Below, piece after piece: positions 35,838 through 46,113 of a stretch of 52,974 bases of DNA. Source of the stretch: Desulfurivibrio sp. (lineage in GTDB: Bacteria > Desulfobacterota > Desulfobulbia > Desulfobulbales > SURF-16); assembly GCA_003605035.1 (NCBI GenBank), contig QZKJ01000024.1:1-52974 (forward strand), given 5' to 3'. Made by a program: the position numbers and the translations under genes. Each line of letters starts with the position of its first letter. Position 1 is the first letter of the stretch. The notes under the pieces are model-generated. The model did no database searches and was not told where the DNA came from. It saw only the letters and a list, made by a program, of their open reading frames with translations.

Positions 35838-36773
35838 TCAACCTGTCACCATGCCAATATACTGATCGTAATCCCTGATATAATCTTCCGCATCATACTT
35901 TGCCGAAGCAAGCACCAGCAGGACAGCGTCCTGGGTATACTTGTACTGAATGCTCCAGACCAGCGGCGGAATATGGATGCCGATATTGGCTGAAGCAAGC
36001 AAAATTTCCTCGATGTTTCTGCCATCATCAACCACCACCGAACAGGCCCCCTTGACGCAGACCAGAAACTGATGCAGCTTCTTGTGGGCGTGTTCACCGC
36101 GAATTTCCTTGGACGGCACGTTATAGACCATGAAAAACCGCTGGGGGATAAAAGGCAGCAACTGACCGTATTCGGCAAAGGTAAGGCTGCCGCGCAGGTC
36201 GGTAATCAAGGGGAGTGAATAAATGGTAACGCCCTTGACGCCGGTAGCGGTCACCGTCTCCCCTTCCCCGGGAATGATAACGGCAGAGGCTGAACGTTGT
36301 TTTTTCTCGGGAGTTGCGTAGGAGGTAATGCGGGCAGGATTACCGGTGACGATGGCATGGGGGGGGACGTCCTTGGTCACCACCGCACCTGCCCCGACCA
36401 TGGCATCCTTGCCGATGGTGATTCCCGCCAGAATGGTGGCGTTAGCGCCGATGGACGCCCCCTGACGGATTACTGTCCTGGTAAATTCTTCGGGATGCTG
36501 TTTGCTGCGCGGGAAAAGGTCATTGGTAAAGGTAGCGTTCGGGCCGATAAACACATCATTTTCGATGGAGATGCCGTCCCAGACCTGCACCCCGCATTTG
36601 ATCGTCACCCTGTCGCCGATCCGCACATCGTTTTCAATGAATACGTGATCGCAGATATTGCAGTCACGGCCGATGCGGGCCCCGGGAAGAACGTGGGAAA
36701 ATGCCCATATTTTCGTTTCATCGCCAACAAACTGAGATTCGACAAGGGACTGCGGATGTTTAAAATAGCCCAT
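35838..36773 (-). CDS. Fused sugar N-acetyltransferase and 3,4-ketoisomerase (WxcM-like)
   Basis: This 311-aa bifunctional protein has an N-terminal beta-helix acetyltransferase (about 1-150: SHVLPGARIGRDCNICDHVF, GPNATFTNDLFPRS). A C-terminal cupin follows (about 175-305) of the FdtA type, with ITDLRGSLTFAEYGQLLPF, RGEHAHKKLHQFL and IPPLVWSIQYKY. The cupin would convert dTDP-4-keto-6-deoxyglucose to the 3-keto sugar; FdtB then aminates it and the N-terminal half acetylates it. I start at MGYFKHP because the frame upstream overlaps the GT2 gene. The two halves are known fused in Xanthomonas-type WxcM. Confidence 0.92.
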   Translation of the reverse strand: MGYFKHPQSLVESQFVGDETKIWAFSHVLPGARIGRDCNICDHVFIENDVRIGDRVTIKCGVQVWDGISIENDVFIGPNATFTNDLFPRSKQHPEEFTRTVIRQGASIGANATILAGITIGKDAMVGAGAVVTKDVPPHAIVTGNPARITSYATPEKKQRSASAVIIPGEGETVTATGVKGVTIYSLPLITDLRGSLTFAEYGQLLPFIPQRFFMVYNVPSKEIRGEHAHKKLHQFLVCVKGACSVVVDDGRNIEEILLASANIGIHIPPLVWSIQYKYTQDAVLLVLASAKYDAEDYIRDYDQYIGMVTG

Positions 36774-36825
36774 GCTGGTGCCGGTTCTGTCAATGATTGT
36801 TGTACAGGGGGCAGGCCCTCTTTTT

Positions 36826-37782
36826 CTAATTGATGGTCCCGCGTAAACGTAAAAACAAGAGATGCCATAACAAGCGTATATCACGCCAGCAATATTTCAG
36901 GGCCCCTGCAAATATCTTCCTTTCCAGGTCGGATGGATTGCTGGCTTTGCTGAGGTACCTGCCCAGCAGGAGATACTGTCTGGCCAGCTGCTGGCGTATC
37001 AGTTTCCGATAAGGCGCCAGCTGCGGGACCTCTTCAAGGTATTTACGATAGAGAAGCACCTTGTCCGCCCTGGCCACATGCGGATTGGTCCGCGAGGAAT
37101 TGGTCTGATGCTGCCTGAGACAGTACACAGGGACATCAACAAATCTGATCGGCCCGGCCAGATAGAGGAGCAGCTGCGGGTCAAGATCCTCGCAATACTG
37201 GTACCTCCTGTCAAAACCACCGATATTTCTGAATATTTCCGTCCTGGCCATCATGGTATGGATGGGCAGGTTGACTCCCTTGATGAACTCCGGAATGGGA
37301 TCTGCCAGGTCAAACAGACGACGCCGTTTGGCATCCATGACCCGCTGCCCGGAAAGCTTGTCGCCGGTTAATTGGAGGGCATCGCCGAATACGGCCACAC
37401 TATCAGGGTTTTCCAGCAGGTAAGCGGCCCGGCGGGACAGACTGCCGGGCGGGAGATAATCGTCAGAGGCCAGCAGACAGAAAAATTCGCCTTCAGCAAG
37501 GGCCAAACCCTCGTTGACGGTTTTTATCAGTCCCTGATTGGGCCTGGAAATAAAACGGAAGCCGCCGTGCCGCCGATAATAATCAGCGATGAGCTGCGGG
37601 CTCCTGTCCGTTGATCCGTCATCAATGACAATGAGATCAATATGCAGCCAATCCTGCTGCAGAACACTTTCTATGGCGTTCAGCACATAAGCCTGATGGT
37701 TGTAGGATGGTACGACAACCGATATTTTTCTGCCTGTTATTTTCACTTTTTTTTTACAGTCGTTGGCAAACGATGCTGCCAT
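36826..37782 (-). CDS. GT2 family glycosyltransferase
   Basis: This 318-aa GT-A enzyme has ISVVVPSYNHQAYVLNAIES, IVIDDGSTDRSP and the DxD-like LLASDDYLPPGS, with QYCEDLDPQLLLYLAG as the acidic acceptor-side motif. A 9-A run lies at codons 10-12 (CKKKVK), upstream of the conserved core. It is similar along its length to the 39488-40387 protein, so the two are paralogs. The two genes flank a membrane glycosyltransferase. It probably adds one O-antigen sugar. Confidence 0.92.
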   Translation of the reverse strand: MAASFANDCKKKVKITGRKISVVVPSYNHQAYVLNAIESVLQQDWLHIDLIVIDDGSTDRSPQLIADYYRRHGGFRFISRPNQGLIKTVNEGLALAEGEFFCLLASDDYLPPGSLSRRAAYLLENPDSVAVFGDALQLTGDKLSGQRVMDAKRRRLFDLADPIPEFIKGVNLPIHTMMARTEIFRNIGGFDRRYQYCEDLDPQLLLYLAGPIRFVDVPVYCLRQHQTNSSRTNPHVARADKVLLYRKYLEEVPQLAPYRKLIRQQLARQYLLLGRYLSKASNPSDLERKIFAGALKYCWRDIRLLWHLLFLRLRGTIN

Positions 37783-37904
37783 TTCCGCCTCGCCGAGGCG
37801 AGGTCAAAAGATTCCGCAGATATCCCGGGAGAAATATTTTGGCTATCCCATAAAGCGGAAAGCTGTTCAACATAATAGTTGGCGCTGGCAATTGAAAAAA
37901 CGGG

Positions 37905-39491
37905 TCATGGGGAAAAAGATCCTGCCCCGGTGTTATGCCAGACAGCGACCACGAAGTTCTTGTCATCTTCCGGATCGTTAAATACCCTGGAAGAAAATTT
38001 CTTTGTCGCGACCAGTTCTTTCATTAAGGCAATATCCTTCTCATTGCGCCTGCTCAGCAGCAGAACCGCCACAGCCGGTTTTCTGCTGCGCTTGAGAATT
38101 TTAAAGACGCTCTGCTTATTTTTCGAACCGATCTGCCTGGCATCCTGCCTTGCCAGAAACCAGGCCATGGTTCTCATATTTATCCATATCTGCCAATCCT
38201 TCTCATCAGCAAGAAGCTGCTCTTTAACCCAGCGGCATGACTCGGGGATGACCGGAATATTGATATTATAGTCCATGGAAACGGTCTTGAAGGCCAAGGG
38301 AAGGGTCAGCAGCAACCCCATTGCCATGACCAGATGCGGCTTTGTGCAAATAGCAGCGGCAGCGCATTTTTCCCGCAGATAAGCGGCAAGCACGGAGAGA
38401 GCCGCCCCGGCAGACAGCAGCCAGAGCAGGGCGGGAAAAAGCATGATACGCCTTTCCATTGACCCCAGGTACAGGTATTCAGCCAGAATCAGCAGCATGT
38501 TCGCCAAAAAAACCGCGGGCAGCAGCCAGCCGGTCGGGCGGGCGCGCACCATGTCCTTGACGCCAAACACGCCGAGCAGGAGAAGCGGCCAGCCGAGATT
38601 GCCTTCAAACATACGCAACATGCCGATGCCGTAAATCCATGGCCAGTTGCGCTCGATGACCTGCCAGAAATTGTTGCCGTAGCCTGTCGGCACATTGTTG
38701 CGGGCCAGTTCATCAAGGGTGTTGAGATAATAGACCACCGAGGGCGGCGGCGTGTTGAACTGTTGAAGAAGAGATAAGGAGTGATTTAATCTGATCAGAT
38801 CCCGGCTTGTCTCAGAATAAGAGAAAAGAGCAAACAGCAGAGCGCAAACAGCCGCGGTTGCCGCCATGGTCGCCACTCTGCCGGCGACACCAAGCCGGCG
38901 GATGTATGCCGCATAACTCCAGCCCACTATCACCAGCGTTACCACAATGCCTTCCACGCGCAACAAAGGGAGACACAGCGCCGACACAATAACGGCAAGA
39001 AACCAGGTTCCTTTCTGCTGTTCCGCAAAACAGGCGGCAAAAGAGAGACTGAAGAGCGCCACACAGATGTAGAGGGGATCACGCAGGGCGGCAAAGGCGA
39101 TGGAATTGAATTCCGGCAGCAGCACAAAAACCAGGGTGATGATCAGGGCGGGCCATCCCGGGAAAAATCTTCGGGCAAGACTGAAAAAGGGAAACAGGGC
39201 AAGACAGGAGGCGGCAATGGAAATGGCGCGGCCGGCGGCAAGCCAGTCCAGCCCCAGCAGTTTGTGCACCCACATCACCAGAAAGGGATAAAACAGCATG
39301 GGATAGGCCCTGGTCGCCCCGGCTATATCCCCCTGGGCCAAGGCCTGGGCGGACCAGAGATATACCGGGGCGTCCGGATGAATCATGACCCCCTGCAACA
39401 AGGGCAGGGTTTTGACCAGCAGACTTATCAAAAAAAGACAGGCAAGCCAGCCGGGCCAGTCCGGAGATATTTTATCCAGGAAACCCGTCAT
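37905..39491 (-). CDS. Membrane glycosyltransferase, GT39/ArnT-like
   Basis: This 528-aa polytopic protein has about ten hydrophobic helices and a soluble C-terminal region. The first external loop MIHPDAPVYLWSAQAL carries the acidic residue typical of GT-C enzymes, and FAALRDPLYICVALFSLSF resembles the PMT_2 region. It uses a lipid-linked sugar donor and acts outside the cytoplasm. Its ATG overlaps the next upstream GT2 stop as ATGA. The exact sugar is unknown. Confidence 0.85.
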   Translation of the reverse strand: MTGFLDKISPDWPGWLACLFLISLLVKTLPLLQGVMIHPDAPVYLWSAQALAQGDIAGATRAYPMLFYPFLVMWVHKLLGLDWLAAGRAISIAASCLALFPFFSLARRFFPGWPALIITLVFVLLPEFNSIAFAALRDPLYICVALFSLSFAACFAEQQKGTWFLAVIVSALCLPLLRVEGIVVTLVIVGWSYAAYIRRLGVAGRVATMAATAAVCALLFALFSYSETSRDLIRLNHSLSLLQQFNTPPPSVVYYLNTLDELARNNVPTGYGNNFWQVIERNWPWIYGIGMLRMFEGNLGWPLLLLGVFGVKDMVRARPTGWLLPAVFLANMLLILAEYLYLGSMERRIMLFPALLWLLSAGAALSVLAAYLREKCAAAAICTKPHLVMAMGLLLTLPLAFKTVSMDYNINIPVIPESCRWVKEQLLADEKDWQIWINMRTMAWFLARQDARQIGSKNKQSVFKILKRSRKPAVAVLLLSRRNEKDIALMKELVATKKFSSRVFNDPEDDKNFVVAVWHNTGAGSFSP

Positions 39492-40387
39492 GTCAACTTT
39501 GCCTTTCCCCATCTGAGCAGGTGCCAGAGCAGCCTGACGTCCTGCAGGGCATAACACCAGGCATTCTGAAAAATTCTCCGCTCATAGGCATTGCCGCCGC
39601 CATGCAGGCTGAGATGCCTGCCGAGAGCCAGATAAGACCTGCGCAACTGATAGCGGATGATCGAGGCATAGCATGCCAGATCAGGGTGGCGCGATAATTT
39701 TTCATAACAGATAATTTTATCCGTTCTGATCGTGGACGTTGTCGACGAGACGTTGGTGGCGTGTTCCCGCCTGCAGAGCACGGGCTCATCCAGAAAACCC
39801 ACCTTGCCCTGCAGACAGAGCAGAACCGGCATCTCCAGGTCTTCGTAGCATTGATATTGCAGGTCAAATCCGCCGAGTTTCCTGAGAATTTCCGTGCGGA
39901 ACATGCCGGTGGAAAAAATCGGCAGCACCCCCCGTAAAATCGCAGGCAGAGGATCGGGCTGCCGGAACAGACCCCGCCGCTTATCATCCAGCACGCAGGC
40001 CTTGGTTTCCGTGTTGCCATTCACCAGAAAGGCGTCGGCAAAAAGGGCCACCTGGTCCTGATGCTGCGCCAGAAAACGGACCCGCTTCTCAATGCTGTCA
40101 AGCGGCAGGTAGTCGTCGGAAGACAGCTCGCAGAAATACTGCCCCTCAGCCATTGCCAGCCCCTCATTCAAGGAACTGATCAAGCCCCGGTTGTGCTGAC
40201 GGTGAATAAAGCGGAACCCGCCTCTTTCAGCAAGAATCCTGCTGATGACTGCTGCGCTGTCATCGGTGGAAGCGTCATCAATCACCAGGAGATCGATCCC
40301 GGGCCAGGTCTGGTCAAGCACACTGGTGATCGCCTGGGCAATATAGCGTTGATGATTATATGAAGGAATAATGACTGAAACGCGCAT
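39488..40387 (-). CDS. GT2 family glycosyltransferase, paralog
   Basis: This 299-aa GT-A enzyme has VSVIIPSYNHQRYIAQAITS, LVIDDASTDDSA and SSDDYLPLDSIEKR. It aligns with the 36826-37782 protein over its length, including the C-terminal ERRIFQNA and DVRLLWHLL, so the pair arose by duplication. It probably transfers a different sugar of the same O-antigen unit. Its leader is weak, and it starts 14 bases after the GT4 stop. Confidence 0.92.
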   Translation of the reverse strand: MRVSVIIPSYNHQRYIAQAITSVLDQTWPGIDLLVIDDASTDDSAAVISRILAERGGFRFIHRQHNRGLISSLNEGLAMAEGQYFCELSSDDYLPLDSIEKRVRFLAQHQDQVALFADAFLVNGNTETKACVLDDKRRGLFRQPDPLPAILRGVLPIFSTGMFRTEILRKLGGFDLQYQCYEDLEMPVLLCLQGKVGFLDEPVLCRREHATNVSSTTSTIRTDKIICYEKLSRHPDLACYASIIRYQLRRSYLALGRHLSLHGGGNAYERRIFQNAWCYALQDVRLLWHLLRWGKAKLT

Positions 40388-40401
40388 GGAGATAGAATGG
40401 A

Positions 40402-41544
40402 TTATTTCATCATCAGTTCATGATACAGACAGTCCATCCGGGCAATCATACGATTGCCGTCAAACTGCCGCGCCTGCTCTTTTATGCCTGCAACTGCCTC
40501 GTTTCTTTCTGATTCAGACCAGGCCATCACCTGCCCCATGGCACCCCCGAGTTCCTGCTCATTTTCAGCAGGCACCAGAAACGCCTGGCCCTTGTCCGCC
40601 AGCGTTGCCAGAATCTCCGGGATGCCGCCGACCTTGCTTGCCACCACCGGCAGTCCGGCAGCCAGCGCCTCCAGCACGGCCAGGGGAAACCCTTCATGCC
40701 GGGAAGGCATGGCAAAGCCGTCCAGTGCTGCCAGAAACTTTGGAATATCGGCGACATGGCCCACCAGGGAGACCTCCTTGGCGATGCCCAGCTCCTGGGC
40801 CAGGTCTGTCAGCTCAGCACGCAGCTTTCCTTCCCCGGCGATGGCCAGATGGCCGCCGCGTTTGCCGATGCCACTGGCAGCCCAGGCCTTGAGCAGAACA
40901 TCATGGCCCTTGACCGGGGCCAGTCTGCCCACCGCGCCCCAGAGCCAGCCTTGCTGCGGCAGTCCGAAGAAGGCCCGGCCCGTCGTCTTATCCAGATCGT
41001 TTCCGGCAAAGGCCGCGAGATCAATGCCATTATAGACCACCTCCACCAGGTCCGCCGGCAGCCAGCGGTTGGTCAGCAGAATATCCGTTTTCACCGCCTC
41101 GGAAACCGCAATGATTCTGTTGATGCGGGGCCAGAGAATTCTGTTGCCGATTTTACGGAAAAGGGAGCGGGAGCGTTTCAGGCCATGCACCGTGGTGACC
41201 AGGCGGACCCTGCTGTTTTTGCGGGCAGCCAGGCTGGCATAGAAAACGGATTTATGCCGCTGGGCATGGATAATATCCACTTCTTCCGTCTTGATGATCA
41301 GGTCAAGTTCCCGCACCACCCGGTAGGTGAAATTCCGGAGATCCTTTTTGTCAAAGGGCAGCCACCGGACAGCATAACCCTCCCTGCTGAGGGTTTCCTC
41401 CTCTGCAGGCGGGCCGGTCAGATAGCAGACAATATGCCGGTATCCCTGGTGCAACCCGTGGACAATCCGGTTAAATAAAGGGTAATCCCCTTTAAAACTG
41501 CTCCAAACATGGAGAATGGTAATTTCTCCGTCCCTGTCCTTCAT
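40402..41544 (-). CDS. GT4 family glycosyltransferase
   Basis: This 380-aa enzyme has the N-terminal TILHVWSSFKGDYPLFNRIV and the GT4 donor half with GAVGRLAPVKGHDVLLKAW and SRHEGFPLAVLEALAAGLPV. It acts between two GT genes and msbA, so it probably takes part in O-antigen or outer-core assembly. It starts 23 bases after the msbA stop. Confidence 0.92.
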   Translation of the reverse strand: MKDRDGEITILHVWSSFKGDYPLFNRIVHGLHQGYRHIVCYLTGPPAEEETLSREGYAVRWLPFDKKDLRNFTYRVVRELDLIIKTEEVDIIHAQRHKSVFYASLAARKNSRVRLVTTVHGLKRSRSLFRKIGNRILWPRINRIIAVSEAVKTDILLTNRWLPADLVEVVYNGIDLAAFAGNDLDKTTGRAFFGLPQQGWLWGAVGRLAPVKGHDVLLKAWAASGIGKRGGHLAIAGEGKLRAELTDLAQELGIAKEVSLVGHVADIPKFLAALDGFAMPSRHEGFPLAVLEALAAGLPVVASKVGGIPEILATLADKGQAFLVPAENEQELGGAMGQVMAWSESERNEAVAGIKEQARQFDGNRMIARMDCLYHELMMK

Positions 41545-41567
41545 TGATGGCGTCTCAACGGCAAAGC

Positions 41568-43319
41568 TCAGCAGGACTCCGTCTTCTGCTCACTGTAGGA
41601 GAGATAGAGTTCTTTATAGGTTTGGGATTTCTCCAGCAACTCCTCATGGCGGCCCTGGGCGATGATCCGGCCATGCTCCATGACCAGGATCCGGTCGGCA
41701 TTGCGGATGGTGGAAAGCCGATGGGCCACGACGATGGTGGTTCTGTCATGCATCAATCTTTCCAGGGCCTTCTGCACCAAGGCCTCTGACACGGCATCAA
41801 GGGCCGAGGTCGCCTCATCCAGGATAAGGATGGGGGGATTTTTCAGAATGGCCCTGGCAATGGCGATGCGCTGCCGCTGACCGCCTGAGAGATTGAGACC
41901 TCTTTCGCCGAGCATTGTATCATACCCGTCGGGAAGTTCGGCAATAAAATCGTGAGCAAATGCCAGCCGCGCCGCCTTTTCTATCTCACTGTCCGGGGCC
42001 TCGGGAAAACCAAAGGCGATATTGGCCTTGATGGTATCATTAAAAAGCACAATATCCTGGCTCACCAGGCCGATCAATCGGCGCAGATCCCGCAACCTGA
42101 CACTGCGCAGATCATGGCCGTCAATCAGGATGCCGCCTGCGGACGGGTCATAGTAGCGGGGCAGCAGATCAATAAAGGTTGTCTTGCCGGCCCCGCTCGG
42201 TCCGACCAGCGCCACCACCTCCCCGCGCCGGATAGTCAGATTGATGTCCTGCAGAATCAGCTCGCCGTCCTCTCTGTAGCGGTGTGAAACATGATCGTAA
42301 CGGATCTCCTGCCGGAAGGCCGGCAGGGGCATATCGCCGCTTTTTTCCTTTTCCATTTTTTCCAGCCACCAGATCCGGTCGGTGGCAGCCATGATCTCAT
42401 GGAAAACCGCGTAGGATCTGCCGACCTGTTTGACCGGATTAAAGATCATCACCACCGCGCCCAGCGAGGAAAAAAGATCGCCGCTGGTAATAACCCCCTT
42501 GACCACCAGGTTGCCGCCATACCAGATGACGATGGCCACGCCGATGCCGGTGGAGATATCAACGATCAGTTTGGCGATCTCCTTATAGCGGATGATTCTG
42601 GTCTCCTGGCTGTAGTTGGACTGGCTGGTCTTCCTGAAATGGGCCGCCTGGCCATCCTCATTGACGGAGATCTTCACCACCTTGGCGCCGGTGGCGGCTT
42701 CACTGATGAAATGGGTCAAGGTGGCAATGGTCTGCTGGGCCTGATTGCGTTTGAACTTCACCTTGCGGGCAACCATGTTGGCAGCCCCGACAATCATCGG
42801 CAGCCCGACCAGGGCCAGCAGGGTGATATCCCAGCGCCGGTAAAAGGCCACGGCCAGCAGGACAATAATGGTGGGGATTTCCTTGAAAACGGTGAGCAGG
42901 GTATCGCTCACCAGTCCCTGGGCCATGGCCGTGTCAGTCAGGATGCGGGAGATCATCTTGCCGGATGATTCCTTGCCGAGGGAGGATACCGGCAGATGCA
43001 GCAGATGTTCGTAAAGACGGATGCGCAGATCCCGCACCAGTTTGATGCCCGAGGAGCGCATCAGATAGCTGTAGATCATTTCACAGGTGCCCCGCAGGGC
43101 ATAGAGGAGCATGATCGCAAAAGGGAGCCAGACCAGCATGGAATATTTATTTTCAACAAAAATAGAATCAATGACCGGTTTCACCAGCCAGGCGATGGCC
43201 CCGCTTGCCCCGGACGAGGCGACGCTGAATAACAGCGCGGCCAGCACCCTGCCGTAATAGGGACGGACCAGGGCGATAATTTTCTGGTCAAATATGTTGG
43301 CGAAGGATATCTTTGTCAT
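41568..43319 (-). CDS. msbA: MsbA-type lipid A ABC transporter
   Basis: This 583-aa half-transporter has six membrane helices in the first 310 residues and an ATPase domain after. It shows Walker A GPSGAGKTTFIDLL, signature LSGGQRQRIAIARAIL and Walker B ILILDEATSALD with the following H-loop VAHRLST. Length and layout match MsbA, which flips lipid A-core across the inner membrane. As the first gene of the minus-strand cluster it may set expression of the glycosyltransferases downstream. Export of another lipid-linked glycan is possible. Confidence 0.93.
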   Translation of the reverse strand: MTKISFANIFDQKIIALVRPYYGRVLAALLFSVASSGASGAIAWLVKPVIDSIFVENKYSMLVWLPFAIMLLYALRGTCEMIYSYLMRSSGIKLVRDLRIRLYEHLLHLPVSSLGKESSGKMISRILTDTAMAQGLVSDTLLTVFKEIPTIIVLLAVAFYRRWDITLLALVGLPMIVGAANMVARKVKFKRNQAQQTIATLTHFISEAATGAKVVKISVNEDGQAAHFRKTSQSNYSQETRIIRYKEIAKLIVDISTGIGVAIVIWYGGNLVVKGVITSGDLFSSLGAVVMIFNPVKQVGRSYAVFHEIMAATDRIWWLEKMEKEKSGDMPLPAFRQEIRYDHVSHRYREDGELILQDINLTIRRGEVVALVGPSGAGKTTFIDLLPRYYDPSAGGILIDGHDLRSVRLRDLRRLIGLVSQDIVLFNDTIKANIAFGFPEAPDSEIEKAARLAFAHDFIAELPDGYDTMLGERGLNLSGGQRQRIAIARAILKNPPILILDEATSALDAVSEALVQKALERLMHDRTTIVVAHRLSTIRNADRILVMEHGRIIAQGRHEELLEKSQTYKELYLSYSEQKTESC

Positions 43320-43587
43320 TCACACAAGAGAAAAATCAAGATAAAGTATGGTGCTGCCCGGATCCAGGGAAGACTGACCCAAGCCGAAAAAGGGCAAATT
43401 TGTTAATTTACTCTTCCTGAACGATTTAAGCAAGATGGTATACTTGAGAATTGAGGAGCCGTTACGAAATAACCTCTTCATTTTGAGCAGTTCGTTACGG
43501 CTCCTTATGCCGTCTCTGACAACTGAACGGCGATGTTATTTTATTGCAACGGCTTATTGATCACCTCCCTGACAAAACTTCCTTATC
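43320..43587. other. Divergent intergenic region of msbA and rmlB
   Basis: These 268 bp separate the two operons, transcribed away from each other. The right half is taken up by an inverted repeat and by palindromic element copy D. No clean promoter pair is visible to me outside them. Confidence 0.4.
43455..43555. repeat. Inverted repeat plus palindromic element, copy D
   Basis: GGAGCCGTTACGAA (43455-43468) pairs with TTCGTTACGGCTCC (43491-43504) at 13 of 14 positions. From 43494 the sequence repeats the copy B pattern: GTTACGGCTCCTTATGCCGT, a variable centre, then TTATTTTATTGCAACGGCTTA. The sum looks like a hairpin joined to the small element. Confidence 0.65.
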
Positions 43588-44676
43588 ATGACCACGATGG
43601 ATAATACAACAACAGACACTATTCTGGTGACGGGCGGCGCGGGTTTCATCGGCGCCAACTTCATCCACTTCATCCTGCGGAACCGGCCGGAGCTGCGGGT
43701 AATCAATCTCGATGCCCTGACCTATGCCGGCAACCTCAGCAGCCTCGCCGGCCTGCCGCCTGAGCAGCGCGACCGGCATATCTTTGTGCACGGCGATATC
43801 CGGGACACGGAGCTGCTGGCCCGCCTCTTTGAGCAATACCCCGGCAAGGGGGTTATCCATTTTGCGGCGGAATCACATGTGGACCGTTCCATTCACGGGC
43901 CAAAGGTCTTTGTCGACACCAACGTCGGCGGCACCTGCGCCCTGCTGCAGGCAAGCCTCGAGGCCTGGGAGAAACAGGGCCGGCCGGCGGATTATCGTTT
44001 CCACCACGTTTCCACGGATGAGGTATACGGCAGCCTGGGCGCGGCCGGCGCCTTTACCGAAAAGAGCCCCTATGATCCCTCCAGCCCGTATTCAGCCTCC
44101 AAGGCGGCCTCTGATCATTTTGTCCGCGCGTACGGGAAAACCTACGGGCTGCCTTGTGTCATCACCAACTGTTCCAACAATTTCGGTCCTTTTCAGTTTC
44201 CTGAAAAACTTATTCCGCTTATACTATGCAACATTCTGGAGGAAAAACCCCTGCCCGTCTATGGTGACGGCAGCAATGTGCGGGACTGGCTCTATGTGCT
44301 TGACCACTGCGACGCCCTGCTGCGGGTCTTTGAGCAGGGCACGGCGGGGCAAACCTATAATATCGGCGGCGGGGCGGAACGATCAAATCTTGACATCGTA
44401 AAACAACTGTGTAGAATCCTGGACGAAAAACGGGGAAGGTCCCCAGGCAGCTCAGAATCGCTGATCACCTTTGTCAAAGACCGTCCGGGACATGATTTCC
44501 GCTACGCCATTGACGCGACAAAAATCAACAGAGAACTGGGCTGGCAGCCGCGGCACTCCTTTGCCGAGGCCTTAGGCGGCACGGTCAACTGGTACCTGGC
44601 CAATATGGACTGGGTCGAATCCGTCCGCTCCGGCGCCTATCGCCACTGGCTGGAACTCAACTATCAAAAGAGGTAA
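43588..44676 (+). CDS. rmlB: dTDP-glucose 4,6-dehydratase RmlB
   Basis: This 362-aa short-chain dehydrogenase/reductase enzyme converts dTDP-glucose to dTDP-4-keto-6-deoxyglucose. It shows [19 protein letters not shown] for [13 protein letters not shown], the catalytic YSASKAASD (Tyr and Lys) and [15 protein letters not shown]. An internal Met at codon 4 is also possible as start. Its product is shared by RmlC/D and by the FdtA-type protein in the divergent cluster. Confidence 0.97.
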   Translation: MTTMDNTTTDTILVTGGAGFIGANFIHFILRNRPELRVINLDALTYAGNLSSLAGLPPEQRDRHIFVHGDIRDTELLARLFEQYPGKGVIHFAAESHVDRSIHGPKVFVDTNVGGTCALLQASLEAWEKQGRPADYRFHHVSTDEVYGSLGAAGAFTEKSPYDPSSPYSASKAASDHFVRAYGKTYGLPCVITNCSNNFGPFQFPEKLIPLILCNILEEKPLPVYGDGSNVRDWLYVLDHCDALLRVFEQGTAGQTYNIGGGAERSNLDIVKQLCRILDEKRGRSPGSSESLITFVKDRPGHDFRYAIDATKINRELGWQPRHSFAEALGGTVNWYLANMDWVESVRSGAYRHWLELNYQKR

Positions 44677-44677
44677 A

Positions 44678-45551
<874 letters not shown>

Positions 45552-45565
<14 letters not shown>

Positions 45566-46109
45566 AACGGAACTCTCCGGCGTGGTGATCCTTGAACCCC
45601 GCGTGTTTGAGGATCAGCGCGGTTTTTTCATGGAAACCTTTCACAAGGAGAAGTATGCGCAAGCAGGCATCACGGCTGCATTCGTGCAGGACAATTTCTC
45701 CTTTTCCAGCAAAAACACCCTGCGCGGTCTCCACTACCAGCATCCCCACGGCCAGGCAAAACTGGTCCAGGTATACCAGGGCGTCGTGTTTGACGTGGCG
45801 GTGGATATCAGGCTCGGCTCGCCCACCTTCGGCAGATGGATAGGCGTCGAACTTTCCGCGGCAAACAGAAGACAGATCTTCATCCCGCCTGGCTTTGCCC
45901 ACGGCTTTGTCGTGTTGAGCGACACCGCCTCTTTCGTCTATAAATGCAGTGATTTTTATTTTCCCGACTGTGAGGGCGGCATCATCTTTTCCGATCCCCA
46001 GCTTGCCATCCGCTGGCCGGGCGGCAATTTCCTGCTCTCGCCCAAGGATCAGCAATTCCCCGTTCTGCAGGATATTGCCCCGGAAAATCTGCCCCGCTTT
46101 ATCGGATGA
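45552..46109 (+). CDS. rmlC: dTDP-4-dehydrorhamnose 3,5-epimerase RmlC
   Basis: This 185-aa cupin epimerises dTDP-4-keto-6-deoxyglucose. The family line is clear: [36 protein letters not shown] with the catalytic His, [15 protein letters not shown] and [15 protein letters not shown]. It starts inside the rmlA end. Confidence 0.98.
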
Positions 46110-46113
46110 ATCC

